A stretch of 37,478 nt of DNA from NCBI GenBank assembly GCA_021772025.1, contig JAETNT010000037.1, positions 1 through 37,478 on the forward strand, written 5' to 3'. Shown here in pieces: positions 12,922 to 24,545 of this stretch. The position numbers and the translations under genes are program-made. This DNA is from Enterocloster bolteae (GTDB lineage: Bacteria > Bacillota > Clostridia > Lachnospirales > Lachnospiraceae). Under the pieces are notes generated by a model that saw nothing but the letters and a program-made list of their open reading frames with translations, was not told where the DNA came from and made no database searches. The first letter of the stretch is position 1, and every line of letters starts with the position of its first letter.

Positions 12922-15900
12922 ATGGCAGACAAATGGTTTACACATATTGCTGAATTGGCAAAGCAAGCCCAGCAGGAAGTCACCAGATCGCCAGTACATT
13001 GGCAGAAATTTTTAACCACAGCTTCCCGATTTTATAAAGGATACAGTTTTGATGACCAGCTTTTAATTTATATCCAGCGTCCGGATGCTACAGCCTGCGC
13101 TGATATGGAAACCTGGAACGGCAAAATGCGCCGTTGGGTCAACGCCGGCTCCAGAGCTATTGGTTTAATTCGTAAAGGAACCGGCGGCAGACCCTATATT
13201 CAGAATGTCCATGACGTTTCCGATACTCACTGGGTCAGGGGAGGGAAAGACCCGTGGCTTTGGAAGATGGAAGCCTCTTACCATGCCCGGGTGGTGGAGC
13301 AGTTGGAGAAAGCCTTTGGTATTTCCGGAGCTGGCAGCTTAGGCGACACAATTATGGAGGCCGCCGCTTATGTGGTGGAGGATAGCTACGGAGACTACCT
13401 GCGTGATCTGCACTATGAGGTAGAGGATAGTTTTTTGGAGGAACTGGATGACCAGAACATTGACCAGATTTTCTGTGACACTCTAAAAGCCAGCGTCCAG
13501 TATGGGGTGTTGGCCCGCTGCGGCCTGGATGCCTCCCTCTATGTGGATACGGACGATTTAGGCGGCATAGCCAATTTTAACAATGTGGGAACTCTGGCCT
13601 GTCTGGGAACCGTCACGGCCGAGGCTAGTCGTGCTGTCTTAATGGAGGTGGGTGAAGCCGTCCGGCTTGCTCAGTTGGAGCAGGTAAGACAGGTGCAAAA
13701 CGGGCTTGCCAAAACGCCAGAGAAGGTCTATAATGAAAATGATGAATTTAACACTTTAAAGCGAGAAAGGAGAGGGGAACATGAACAATCTGAAATACAC
13801 CAACCGGAATGGATACCAGATACCAAACCTTGTAATGGACAGCCAGGAAGGAGAGCAGGAAACCCTGACCAGATTTGGCAGAGCCAGGGAGAAATACTTA
13901 CTGGAACACCGGAAAGCCCTTTACACCAGCCTGCTTCTGAAAGGAACTTTATGGAGCCACTTGACAGAGATCGATCAGGCAGCCAACCAGCAGATGGACA
14001 ACAGCCTGATAACAGAACTGGCGGCCAGCGAGGGCGTGACGGAAAAGTTAAAAGCAGAGGATCAAATGGCCTGGGTGGGGCAGATGAACAATATTCGCCA
14101 GAGAGCCGAGGAGATCGTGATGGAAGAATTGATTTACAGCTAAATATAGAACCGGAAACGGTCAAACCAGAGGCGGCGGACAGTGGGTCTGCCGCTTCTG
14201 TGCCTGTGGAAATAAGCGGGCCATTTTCCGACATGCCTTATACCCAGCTTTCCTTATTCCCTACGGTAGAGGAACAGATGGAGCATATTATCCAGGCAGG
14301 AAGAGAAGAATTAACTTCTGCGGTTTCCCATATGGGTGTCGTGCCAGAGCAAGTGGTAGAGAGGATTCTATCCGCCGGAACCAATGACCCAGCTAGTGCG
14401 TTGCGGATTTATGCACAGTACCAAGCCGGTATAAAGGCCGAGGAAATGGCAGTTTCTCTCTGCCAGGAATTTGGACGTGGAGGACGTGGCTTTACCATAG
14501 GGGGAAATTCCTATGCCTTGTGGTTTGATGAAAACGGGCTTGCCATTAATAGTGGAAAGAGCGCCCGGTATGATCGGGAAAGCCTGCGCTTATCCTGGAA
14601 AGAGGTTGAGGGACGTATCCGCCGTCTGATGGAAACCGGCAATTACCTTTCTCCGGAAAACGCCTCAAAGGCCTGGGATAACGAAGTACATGAGTTGGCG
14701 GCAAAGCTGTGGTATCTGCGACAGGATTTTAATGAACCGGCACACAAAGCAGAACTTCTCCCTCTGGTGAATGAGGTTTACATGGAACGGGGCGGTTTCC
14801 CAGTGGCGGTAAAGAAATTGGAGGGTATGCTGCAATCCCCGGAAAAAACAGCTGTCCTTGTGGAAGAAATGCGGAAATTTTGTGCCGCCTACACTGAAAA
14901 CCCAGATATTCTCCGATTCCATTTCCGCCAACCACATGCTGTTTTGAAGCGGCTGGAGCAGCTACAGTCTGCTGTAAAGATATTCCCGCTAACGGAAGGA
15001 TTTAAGGAAGAACGTCCTACATTTATTACCGAAGATGAAATTAACGAAGCCGTTGCTTTAGGAGGCAGCTACTCTGACAGTAAACTGGCGGCTTATGTGT
15101 TTTTCCGGAATCATACTGACCGGAAGGAGCGGCAGGAGTATTTAAAGGAATCCTTTGGCACAGGCGGGGGCGGCAGCTCTATCCGGGATACTTGGCATGA
15201 CGCAAAGGGATTTAGGCTCAAAAGGATCTTTGAAAAACTATATGCAGAAATCTTTTTAAACTGGAACCAGGTGGAGCGTCGTATTCATAAGCTTATGGAA
15301 ACCGGGCATTTTCTTACTCCGATGGATAAAGCGCGATTTCCGGAGTATGAGAAGTTTATTCTCTCTCGTGATATCAATGCTTTCTTCTACTATGGGGCAA
15401 AAGAACAGCGACCTTATGAGGATGACGGCCTGGGGAATGGTTGGGAAAATGTACGTAAGTTGATTAACGATCCGGCACAAGTGGAAACCTTGCTTTCCGT
15501 GATGAAGGACGGCTTACAGTCCATGTCTCCGGAGCAGAGCGGCTATGAGGTGTGCGTAAACGCCTACGACAGTCTCTCTGCTTATAAAAATGGCACATAC
15601 TCCCTGCTCTGCCATACTGAGCCTATTCCTGAAAAGGAAGAGAAAGATCAGGCAGGAAAAACCACCCTTAACCAGTTAAGAAGCCAAATCCAAAAAACGG
15701 AAAAAGAGGATAACTCTGTCCAGCTTAGTTTTGATTTTTCCGGCAGCCCGGTTTCTATTGAGGAAAAATTGGTCACGGAAACTACGACAAAGCCGGAAAG
15801 GAATCGTTCTACACTCCGTGATCTTTATCATCAATATCAGCCTTTGGTGTTGTCCCAGGTATTTGAGGACAGCACCTTTTTTAACGCCCTGCAAAACTCT

Positions 15901-18900
15901 GATGAGCAGAATGTCCTTCTGGAATGTGATGCCGCCATCCGGCGAGCTGTTCTTGCTTTAGGGAAAACCGAATTGACCAAAGCCTATTTTGATACGATTC
16001 AATTCCGTGACCGTCTGCATCAAGAAATCCGTACTGAAGCAAAAAATAGCCTTTTCCGGAATAACGATAAGAACTATACCGCCCTGGGGCGCCCCCTGGC
16101 GTTAAAGGAATCTGATCAGATCAAGACACAGCCATTGTTTCAGGAGCCGGAAAATCCTGCCCGTGGCGGCGTGCCGGAAGGGGAAAAACACCTTGATCCA
16201 GAGCCGGACATGGTTCCGTTTACAGAGGAATATTTACAGTTAAAGGCACAATACCCCGGCCATGTGGTTGGCGTTCAAGTAGAAAATCGCTATTTATACT
16301 ATGGCAAAGATGCCGAAATTGCCGCAAATGCTTTAGGAATAACGACAGCTAGCAGAGAGATACCGGGGCTTGGGGAAACTTTTGTCGTTGGTTCTCCCGC
16401 AAGCTGGCAGGCCCAAGGGGAAAAAATGTTACAACACGGCAGTAGCGTTGTTTTTGTTCGACCGGAGAGAAATACTTATATCGTTGAAAAAGAACTGGAA
16501 ATTTCAGATTATCTTCCTATTGGGCTTTCTGTAACAGATGATGGGCTCACTTTTACCATTGAAAGCGTGGATTATGACTTTGGCACGGTTAGCCTCCGTG
16601 ATGAGAACTTTGCGGGTAACACCGATTTTCCCATTTTCCGGAATGAGCCGGTTTCTTATGTACGGGAACTGATAAAAGAGACACTGAATCAGGAGCTAGA
16701 ATCACCGTCCAATTCCAAACAAAATAGCAGCACAAATCTCCTAAAACCGGAGCTATTAGCGCCAGAGTCGGCAACAGCAGAACCGGGAGAACTTCCAAAG
16801 GCAGAAAATTTCCGCATCATTGACTTCAACCTTGGCATTGGCGGGCCGAAAGCGAAGTATCAGGCCAACGTGACTGCTATCCGGCTTTTAAAGGAATTGG
16901 AAGCTGCCGGAAGGAGTGCCACCTCAACAGAACAAGATACGTTATCCCGGTATGTGGGCTGGGGAGGAATCCCACAGGTGTTTAACGCCAATAACGAAAA
17001 ATGGACTGAAGAATATACGGAATTAAAGGAGCTTTTGACCCAAGAAGAATATGAAGCTGCCAGAAGTTCTACCTTAAACGCCCACTACACAGCTCCTGCC
17101 ATTATTGAGGGGATTTACAAGGCTGTGAAAGAAATGGGGCTGAAGCCAAAAACCATGTTGGAGCCTTCCATGGGAACAGGGAACTTTCTGGGTATGCTTC
17201 CGGATTTCATGAAGGACACCGCTCTCTACGGAGTGGAACTAGATCCTATCACCGGCAGGATCGCCAGACAGCTTTATCCCCAGGCCTGCATCACGATAGA
17301 CGGCTTTGAACGAGTGCATTTTTCTGATAACAAGTTTGACCTGGCCGTAGGCAACGTGCCCTTTGGCAATTACCAGGTAGCAGATCCACGATATGATAAG
17401 GAACATTTTTTAATCCACGATTATTTCTTTGGGAAAACCCTGGACAAAATACGCCCAGGTGGTATTGTGGCTTTTATCACCTCTAAAGGAACTTTGGATA
17501 AACCAAATGGTTCCGTCCGAGAATACCTGGCAAAGCGAGCTAACCTTCTGGGGGCTGTCCGTCTGCCCAACAATGCTTTTCTTAAAAACGCAGGCACAGA
17601 AGTCACCAGTGATATTCTCTTTTTGCAGAAACGGGAGAATCCTCCTGAAAATCTGCCGGATTGGGTGGGAGTTTCCCGGACAAGCGATGGAATCCCCATA
17701 AACCAGTACTTCCTGCGGCATCCGGAAATGATTTTAGGAACCATGGTTTTGGAGAGCGGCCCCTACGGACAAGAAAGCACTTGCCAGCCTTTTTCTGGAG
17801 CGGACTTAAAGGAGCAGCTTGCTCAGGCGATCAGCCGTTTGGATCCCCCGGATCGTTCCCTGCTCATACGGGAAACTGTAACACCAGAGCAGTTAGAAAC
17901 GTCAGAGACTCCCAGCAAAATTCGCAATTTCAGCTACACCGAGATGAACGGCAAACTGTACTACAAGGAAGATGACAGCTTACTCCCGGTGTCGGTTCCG
18001 GCGGCCACAGAGGAACGTATCCGGGGTATGATGACGCTGCGTGACATTACCCGAAACCTGATTGAAGTCCAGTTAAACAGCGGCTCAGAAGAAGAGATCA
18101 AAAGCCTGCAACAGAAACTGAACACCGCCTATGACCAGTTCACCGCCAAATATGGCCTGCTAAACAGCATCGGCAACAAGCGTGCCTTTGAGCAGGACAG
18201 CTCCTACTGCCTGCTCTGCTCTCTGGAAGTCTTGGACGAGGACAGGAAACTGGAACGGAAGGCAGATATGTTTTTCAGGCGCACTATTAACCAGGCGAAA
18301 CGCATTGACCATGTAGACACTCCTACGGAGGCTCTGGCGGTCTCTATCGGGGAGCGTGCCGGGGTAGACCTTACCTTTATGGCGGAACTGTTAGACCGGC
18401 CCGGGGAGGAGGAAGGGATTGCCGGGGAACTTTCCGGGGTAATCTTCAAGAACCCGGAGAAAAGCTACAGCGGCCCGCTGTCCGGCTGGGAAACCGCTGA
18501 TGAATATCTTTCCGGAAACGTGCGGAAAAAGCTGGCGGCGGCCAGGGCTGCTGCGGAGCGTGACCCCGCTTATGAGGCCAACGTGACAGCGCTGGAAAAA
18601 TCCCAGACAAAGGACTTATCGGCTGCGGAGATCGATGTGCGGATCGGGGCCACCTGGATTGACCCGGAGTATTATACCCAGTTTACTTATGAATTGCTAA
18701 AGCCCCCAAGCTACTTAAGAGGGGATACAATTGCCGCCCGCTATTCCTCCGCCACCGGCGAGTGGAACGTCAGCGGCAAGGCCCGTGACAGCGCAAACAA
18801 CACCCTGGCCTATGTGACTTACGGAACCAAGAGAAAGAACGCCTACGCCATTATTGAGGACAGTTTAAATTTACGTGACTGTCGGGTGTATGACACAATC

Positions 18901-20238
18901 CATGAGGCAGACGGCACGGAAAAGCGGGTACTGAACACCAAAGAAACCATGTTAGCCCAGCAGAAGCAGGAAATGGTGCGGGAAGCCTTCAAGTCCTGGG
19001 TGTGGAAAGACCCCCAGAGGCGGGAGGCGCTCTGTGGGAAGTACAATGAGATTTTCAACAGTATCAAGCCCCGTGAGTACGATGGCAGCCATATCCGGTT
19101 TACGGGCATGACCCCGGAGATCCACCTGCGGCCCCACCAGTTGAACGCCGTGGCCCGTATGCTCTACGGCGGCAACAGCCTTTTAGCCCACTGTGTGGGA
19201 GCCGGCAAGACCTTTGAGATCATAGCGGCGGCTATGGAGGGGAAACGGCTGGGGCTTTGCCGGAAAAACCTGGTGGTGGTTCCCAACCATTTGACGGAAC
19301 AATGGGGCGCTGATTTCCTGCGCCTTTATCCGGGAGCCAACATTTTAGTGGCCACCAAGAAGGATTTTGAACCCCAGAACCGGAAGAAATTCTGTTCCCG
19401 TATCGCCACCGGGGATTATGACGCCGTGGTGATCGGCCACTCCCAGTTTGAAAAAATCCCTCTGTCCCCGGAGCGCCAGAAGGAGATCCTGCGGGATCAA
19501 ATCGACCAGATCTTAGACGGCATTGCCCAGGCCAAGGAGCAGAACGGGGAACGCTACACCATTAAACAGCTGGAGAAATCCCGCAAGAACCTGGAGGCTA
19601 AGCTACAAAAACTCAACGATCAGAGCCGCAAAGATGATGTGGTGACTTTTGAAGAATTGGGGGTTGACAAGCTGTTTGTGGACGAGGCCCACGGCTTTAA
19701 GAATCTTTTCCTTACAACGAAAATGCGGAATGTAGCAGGGATCGGCCAGTCTGAGGCCCAGAAGTCCAGCGATATGTTCGCCAAGTGCCGGTACCTGGAC
19801 AGCATTACAGGAGGTAAGGGCGTGGTATTCGCCACCGGAACCCCGGTGAGCAACTCCATGGTAGAACTTTATACCATGATGAGGTATCTCCAATATGACC
19901 TCTTAAAAAGCGCCGGCATGGAACACTTTGACAGCTGGGCGGCGGCTTTCGGGGAAACGGTAACGGCCCTGGAACTGGCGCCGGAAGGCGGAGGCTTCCG
20001 GGCAAAGACAAGGTTCGCCAAGTTCTTCAACCTGCCGGAGCTGATGGCCATGTGGAAGGAATCGGCGGACATTCAGACGGCGGATATGTTAAAACTCCCT
20101 GTGCCGGAATCGGAAAATCTCACGATAGTCACCAAACCCAGTGAGTTTCAGAAGGAGTTAGTGGCCGAACTGGGGGAACGGGCGGAGGACGTGAGAAACC
20201 GTCTGGTGGAACCCAGGGACGACAATATGCTCAAGATT
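12922..20238 (+). CDS. Giant ICE methylase/helicase (SNF2-like), exon 1
   Basis: The start is ATG at 12922 after AAAGGAGGATAACC. Exon 1 encodes 2439 residues. The N-terminus (ADKWFTHIAELAKQAQQEVT, then WQKFLTTASRFYKGYSFDDQ) resembles ArdC-like domains. A disordered Gly/Asp/Gln-rich linker spans about residues 280-430. A DNA-methylase-like region follows (NAHYTAPAIIEGIY, MLEPSMGTGNFLGMLP and AVGNVPFG, near residues 1385-1480). Then comes a helicase with AHCVGAGKTFEI (near 2090) and LFVDEAHGFKNL. Such proteins are standard in Tn1549-like ICEs and probably act on the transferred DNA. A group II intron interrupts the gene after ..DDNMLKI. Unspliced, translation would stop four codons later, losing the C-terminal helicase motifs. 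Confidence 0.9.
13781..14143 (+). CDS. tnpV: TnpV-family protein encoded inside the helicase gene in another frame
   Basis: This 120-residue frame lies wholly inside exon 1, in a different reading frame. The ATG at 13781 follows AAAGGAGAGGGGAAC, a strong ribosome site. The product has the TnpV pattern: NRNGYQIPNL, then RFGRAREKYLLEHRKALYTS, WSHLTEIDQAANQQMDN, and DQMAWVGQMNNIRQRAEEIV ending ELIYS. TnpV is a small accessory protein first named in Tn4451; its role is unclear. The overlapped host segment is the disordered linker, rich in G, R, D and Q, as expected if the helicase frame tolerates a second code. I regard both frames as coding. Confidence 0.8.
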   Translation: MNNLKYTNRNGYQIPNLVMDSQEGEQETLTRFGRAREKYLLEHRKALYTSLLLKGTLWSHLTEIDQAANQQMDNSLITELAASEGVTEKLKAEDQMAWVGQMNNIRQRAEEIVMEELIYS

Positions 20239-20748
20239 GTGCGCTACTAGGCGCAAAAGTGTATCTCCCCTGCAAGGGGATATTATTGGAAGTAAATAGT
20301 AGGAACAACCAACCTACCTGGAGGGGAAACCCAAAGGGGACAATCGCATGTTGGTAAAGCGGATAAGGAACCAGTCACAAGGAACCGACGTGCCGCAAGT
20401 TCCGCAACCTATGGTTAAGGCTAAACTGCTTGAACCTCAATTCTGACTTGGTGCAAAGCATCGCCCATCGGAAAGTGACTGATACCGATGTTGCCGTGTG
20501 TCCGTTGTTGTTGATTTTGGACGGGCAACTTCTCATGGCAAAAGAGCGCACAGTGAGTGCGAATAAAAGAATGAGTGAGGAACCTAAGGGATGCTAGAAC
20601 GTACACTTTTGACGAATGGCAGGATTGCCTAAAAGGGGAGACCCTCATGGTAACGGAGTCACCATAGTAGTCCGAGCAGGGGAAAGCCCTGTACATGGCG
20701 AAGGGTGACAGGTAATTTCGATTAGTTAGAAAGGAGTAGGTGCGTGAG

Positions 20749-22527
20749 ATGCGTACAGCCAAAACTGTTTTAACAGTCATTCAAGAACGTGGAAAACAAA
20801 AGAAACCTATTGAAAGAGTTTACAAACTCTTATTCAACCGTGAATTGTATCTGACCGCATATGCGAAGTTATACCCGAATGACGGAGCGATGACAAAAGG
20901 CAGTACAGATGAGACGGTTGACGGAATGTCAATTCAGAGGATTGACAGGATGATTGAATTGCTGCGGCAGGAGAAATATCAATGGAAGCCTGCAAGAAGG
21001 GAATATATCCCGAAAAAGAATGGGAAGCGCAGACCGCTTGGAATACCAACATGGGGTGACAAGCTGTTGCAGGAAGTAATGCGTATGATTTTAGAAGCGT
21101 ATTATGAACCACAGTTCAGTGAACATTCCCACGGTTTTCGCCCAAACAGGGGATGCCATACCGCATTGCAGGAAATACAGGTATGGAAAGGAACAAGGTG
21201 GTTTATTGAAGGTGATATATCAAAATATTTCGATACAATAGACCACAATATCCTGCTTAAAATCCTTGGTAAAAATATCCATGACGGAAGGTTTATTCGT
21301 TTAATGAGCAATATGCTGAAAGCCGGGTATATAGAGGATTGGAAATTTAATCAGACAATCAGCGGAACTCCACAAGGGGGCGTCATCAGTCCATTGTTGG
21401 CAAATATATACCTCAATGAATTTGACTGGTGGATTGAGGAAACGCTAATCCCCCAATATACAAAAGGGAAAAGACAAAAATCAAACCCAGAGTACAACAG
21501 GCTGACCGCTGAAATCAGCAAATGCAGAAAGGAAGGAGATGCTAAGGCAGCCCACCAGCTTGTAGTTGAACGCAGGAAAATACCCTCTGTTGATACACAG
21601 GACAAGAATTACCGTAGATTGCGGTATGTGAGATATGCTGATGATTTTCTGCTTGGCTTTACAGGTTCTAAGGCAGATGCCGAGGAAATAAAAAGCATGA
21701 TAGGAAACTATTTAAAAGATAAGCTAAATCTCATTATGTCTGAAGAAAAGACATTGATTACTAATGCAGGAAGCCAGGCGGCTAAATTTCTGGGATATGA
21801 AATCAAAGCTCAAAGAGTAAATGATTATATAGACCCAAAAGGACGCAGAGGCGCTAATGGAGCAATCGCCCTATTGGTTCCTGCTAATGTGATTGAGGAA
21901 AGATGCGGGATGTATATGAAGCGGGGAAAAGCAACACACAGGAATAATCTCCTGCATGATGATGATTTTTCCATTGTACAAACATATCAGCAGGAGTACA
22001 GAGGACTGGTGCAGTATTATATGCTTGCACAGAATTTATCATGGTTCTCGAAACTCTACTGGTATATGGAAACATCTTTGCTGAAAACACTTGCATGTAA
22101 ACACAGGTCATCTATCAATAAGCAAAAAGCGAAATATAAAACTACTACGACAAGCACAAATGGGAAAACAGTACCCTGTTTGCAGGTGGTTATAGAACGA
22201 CCTGATAAAAAGCCATTAGTCGCAACATGGGGTGGAATCTCACTTGTGCATAAACGTAAAGCGGTTATTGAGGATAAACCCTACAAAGTATATGGTGGGC
22301 GGACAGAGTTAGTTAAGAGGTTATTAGCAGATAAATGTGAGTTGTGTGGAAGTACAGAGGACATTGAAGTACACCATATCAGAAAACTTGCGGATTTAAA
22401 GAGAAAAGGGCAGTCGGAAGTTCCTAAATGGGTACAGATAATGTCTGCCCGGAAAAGAAAAACGCTCGTGGTATGTCGGGAATGCCATGTAGCTATCCAT
22501 AATGGTTCAATAACCAAACGTTCTTGA
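20749..22527 (+). CDS. ltrA: Group II intron-encoded reverse transcriptase/maturase with HNH endonuclease
   Basis: I start at the ATG at 20749 (592 residues), since GGAG lies at a better distance than from the GTG at 20740. The RT domain shows KNGKRRPLGIPTWGDKLLQE, EGDISKYFDTIDH, GTPQGGVISPLLANIYLNEF and the catalytic YADD in RLRYVRYADDFLLGF. A maturase (domain X) region follows. The C-terminus is an HNH nuclease: CELCGSTEDIEVHHIRKL, then LVVCRECHVAIHNG. It would assist splicing and drive retrohoming into intronless helicase alleles. All catalytic motifs are present. Confidence 0.95.
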   Translation: MRTAKTVLTVIQERGKQKKPIERVYKLLFNRELYLTAYAKLYPNDGAMTKGSTDETVDGMSIQRIDRMIELLRQEKYQWKPARREYIPKKNGKRRPLGIPTWGDKLLQEVMRMILEAYYEPQFSEHSHGFRPNRGCHTALQEIQVWKGTRWFIEGDISKYFDTIDHNILLKILGKNIHDGRFIRLMSNMLKAGYIEDWKFNQTISGTPQGGVISPLLANIYLNEFDWWIEETLIPQYTKGKRQKSNPEYNRLTAEISKCRKEGDAKAAHQLVVERRKIPSVDTQDKNYRRLRYVRYADDFLLGFTGSKADAEEIKSMIGNYLKDKLNLIMSEEKTLITNAGSQAAKFLGYEIKAQRVNDYIDPKGRRGANGAIALLVPANVIEERCGMYMKRGKATHRNNLLHDDDFSIVQTYQQEYRGLVQYYMLAQNLSWFSKLYWYMETSLLKTLACKHRSSINKQKAKYKTTTTSTNGKTVPCLQVVIERPDKKPLVATWGGISLVHKRKAVIEDKPYKVYGGRTELVKRLLADKCELCGSTEDIEVHHIRKLADLKRKGQSEVPKWVQIMSARKRKTLVVCRECHVAIHNGSITKRS

Positions 22528-22542
22528 AATGGAATTACTGGG

Positions 22543-22576
22543 AAGCCGGATGATGCGAAAGTATCACGTCCGGTTT
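22543..22576 (+). ncRNA. Group II intron domain V
   Basis: AAGCCGGATGATGCGAAAGT followed by ATCACGTCCGGTTT folds into the typical 34-nt domain V hairpin with a GAAA tetraloop and the catalytic AGC at 22544-22546. Domain VI, with the branch-point A, follows before 22631. Confidence 0.85.
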
Positions 22577-22631
22577 CAAGGGGGGATAACGGAAAAGGGG
22601 CTATTGCTACCTCGCCGGTATCCTACCCGAC

Positions 22632-24059
22632 ACGTCAGACGGAAGGAAGCTGGCCTTAGACCAGCGGTTGTCCTACCCGGAACTGCCGGACGACCCGGAG
22701 AGCAAGGTCAACGCCTGCGTGAAAAACGTGCTACAAGTCTGGCATGATACAAAGCCCCAGAAAGGGGCGCAGCTGGTTTTCTGCGATCTCTCCACGCCCC
22801 ATGGGGACGGCTCTTTTAATGTGTATGATGACATCAAACAAAAGCTGATGGCCCAGGGTGTGCCGCCGGAGCAGGTGGCTTTTATCCATGACGCAAAAAC
22901 GGAAGCCCAGAAAGCGGAGTTATTCTCGAAAGTCAGGAAAGGCCAGGTGCGTATCCTCTTAGGCTCCACCTCCAAAATGGGGGCGGGCACCAACGTCCAA
23001 ACAAGACTTGCGGCCCTCCACCATTTGGACTGCCCCTGGCGGCCTGCTGACATTGAGCAACGGGAAGGGCGAATTTTGCGCCAAGGGAACCTATTTAAAA
23101 GCGTAAAGATTTTTAAGTATGTGACGGAAGGAACCTTTGACGCCTACAATTGGGGACTGATCGAGAACAAGCAGAAATTCATCGGTCAGTTAATGAGCGG
23201 CAAGAATCCTTCCCGCTCCTGCGAGGACGTGGACGAGGCCGCCCTCTCCTATGCGGAGGTGAAGGCTCTGGCCTCCGGCGATCCCCGGATTATGGAAAAG
23301 ACAGATTTGGACAGTCAGGTGACAAAGCTGAAGCTGCTGAAGGCGAACCATGAGAGCCAACGGTACGCCCTGGAGGATAAGTTAATTAAATTCTTCCCCC
23401 TGGCGATTAAACGGGAGCGGGAAATGATTGCTGACCTGGAAAAGGATGTGACTCATTTGGAGGCCCACAGCCCAACAGATAAAGAGAATTTTTCCATGAC
23501 TGTACTGGGAACTGTTTATACAGAGAAAAGGGAGGCAGGCCAGGCGCTGATCGCCGCCTTTGACAGTCTCAAGGATTTAAACGACAGCGTGGAACTGGGC
23601 GAATACCGGGGATTTCTCATGACCCTCTGGGTGTCGGACACGGGCTTTAGCCAGAAATTACAGATTACTTTGAAGCATGAGCACTCCCATACCATTGAGC
23701 CGGGCAGCGATCCCTTTGGCAACATTACCCGCCTGGACAACTTGCTGGATGGCATCTGGCAGAACTTGGGGAAGCACAGAGAAGAACTGGAAAATTTGCT
23801 TCAGCAGACAAAGGAGGCAAAAGAAGAAGTCAAGCGCCCCTTCCCCCAGGAGGAGGAACTTGAGGAGAAATCGGAGCGTTTGAACGTCCTCAATGTGGCA
23901 CTGAATATGGGCGGCAAGGATAAACCCAGGGATAAGGGGGAACGGCAGGCCCGTGACGGTAAGACTTCTATCAAGCGGCTTCTGCGCCGCATGGGAGTGG
24001 AATCCGCTGCCAGCGCCGCTGCACCCAGGAAAGAAAAAGACATGGAGGTGATAATCTGA
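22632..24059 (+). CDS. Giant ICE methylase/helicase, exon 2 (C-terminal part)
   Basis: This is the continuation after splicing, 475 residues from TSDGRKLALDQRLSYPELPD to the TGA at 24057. It has the helicase C-terminal motifs: QLVFCDLSTPHGDGSFNVYD, then AFIHDAKTEAQKAELFSKVR, ILLGSTSKMGAGTNVQTRL and DIEQREGRILRQGN. A coiled, charged tail follows. The spliced protein would have 2914 residues. It has no start of its own near the junction, so a functional product needs splicing. Its stop overlaps the mobC start (TGATG). Confidence 0.9.
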   Translation, partial: TSDGRKLALDQRLSYPELPDDPESKVNACVKNVLQVWHDTKPQKGAQLVFCDLSTPHGDGSFNVYDDIKQKLMAQGVPPEQVAFIHDAKTEAQKAELFSKVRKGQVRILLGSTSKMGAGTNVQTRLAALHHLDCPWRPADIEQREGRILRQGNLFKSVKIFKYVTEGTFDAYNWGLIENKQKFIGQLMSGKNPSRSCEDVDEAALSYAEVKALASGDPRIMEKTDLDSQVTKLKLLKANHESQRYALEDKLIKFFPLAIKREREMIADLEKDVTHLEAHSPTDKENFSMTVLGTVYTEKREAGQALIAAFDSLKDLNDSVELGEYRGFLMTLWVSDTGFSQKLQITLKHEHSHTIEPGSDPFGNITRLDNLLDGIWQNLGKHREELENLLQQTKEAKEEVKRPFPQEEELEEKSERLNVLNVALNMGGKDKPRDKGERQARDGKTSIKRLLRRMGVESAASAAAPRKEKDMEVII

Positions 24060-24397
24060 TGAAACCAAAAAGCGGGCGCACCATTCCTTTATATTTCAAG
24101 GTGTCGCCGGAGGAAAAGGCGGTAATCGACAAGAAAATGGAACAGCTGGGAACCCACAACCAGCGGGCGTACCTGCGGAAAATGGCGGTGGATGGCTATG
24201 TTGTCCGGGTGGATATGACGGATGTGAAGGAATTGGTGGTGCTGCTGCGTAACTGTGCCAATAACCTGAACCAGATCGCAAGGAGGGTAAATGGAACTGG
24301 GAATCTGTATGAAGAGGATGTTAGGGATTTGAAGGTGAGGTATGGGGAACTTTGGGGGGCGTTTGGGACGTTGCTTGTTAAGTGGGAGGATTTGTAA
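24059..24397 (+). CDS. mobC: MobC-type relaxosome accessory protein
   Basis: This 112-residue protein overlaps the helicase stop by one base. Its ribbon-helix-helix-like start (RTIPLYFKVSPEEKAVIDKK) and its core (NQRAYLRKMAVDGYVV, then ELVVLLRNCANNLNQIARRV) are the MobC signature. It would help load the relaxase at oriT. The relaxase gene normally follows directly; here an FRG-domain gene lies between them. Confidence 0.85.
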   Translation: MKPKSGRTIPLYFKVSPEEKAVIDKKMEQLGTHNQRAYLRKMAVDGYVVRVDMTDVKELVVLLRNCANNLNQIARRVNGTGNLYEEDVRDLKVRYGELWGAFGTLLVKWEDL

Positions 24398-24419
24398 TTA
24401 AACAGCTAATATCAATACA

Positions 24420-24470
24420 TAGTTAAATCAGACACTCGAAACTAATCATTTCAGTGTCTGATTTTAACTA
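24420..24470. terminator. Long inverted repeat after mobC
   Basis: TAGTTAAATCAGACAC (24420-24435) faces GTGTCTGATTTTAACTA (24454-24470), with one bulge. It may end the mobC transcript and so insulate the inserted FRG gene. A following TATAAT at about 24493 could be that gene's -10 box. Confidence 0.5.
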
Positions 24471-24545
24471 TACAAACAAAAAGTTTTGAAGTATAATAAA
24501 GCAAACAAATGTTTTGGTGATAAATTATTTATTGGGAGGCTGATT

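Larger units (their letters stand above)
20239..22631 (+). mobile_element. Group II intron inserted in the helicase gene
   Basis: The intron starts with GTGCGCTACTAGGCGC, matching the GUGYG 5' consensus, and ends ..CCTACCCGAC. Removing 20239-22631 joins ..NMLKI to TSDGRKLALDQRL in frame, restoring the conserved helicase text, which fixes both boundaries. About 500 nt of structured RNA (domains I-III) precede a reverse-transcriptase gene in domain IV, and domain V and VI sequences follow. It lies in the sense orientation and appears complete and probably active. Confidence 0.92.

Noticed and set aside
13728..14234. 168-residue minus-strand open frame opposite tnpV
   Set aside because: It has no ribosome site or family resemblance and is the shadow of two coding plus-strand frames.
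20421..20780. Minus-strand frame in the group II intron
   Set aside because: It lies in structured intron RNA domains and resembles no protein.
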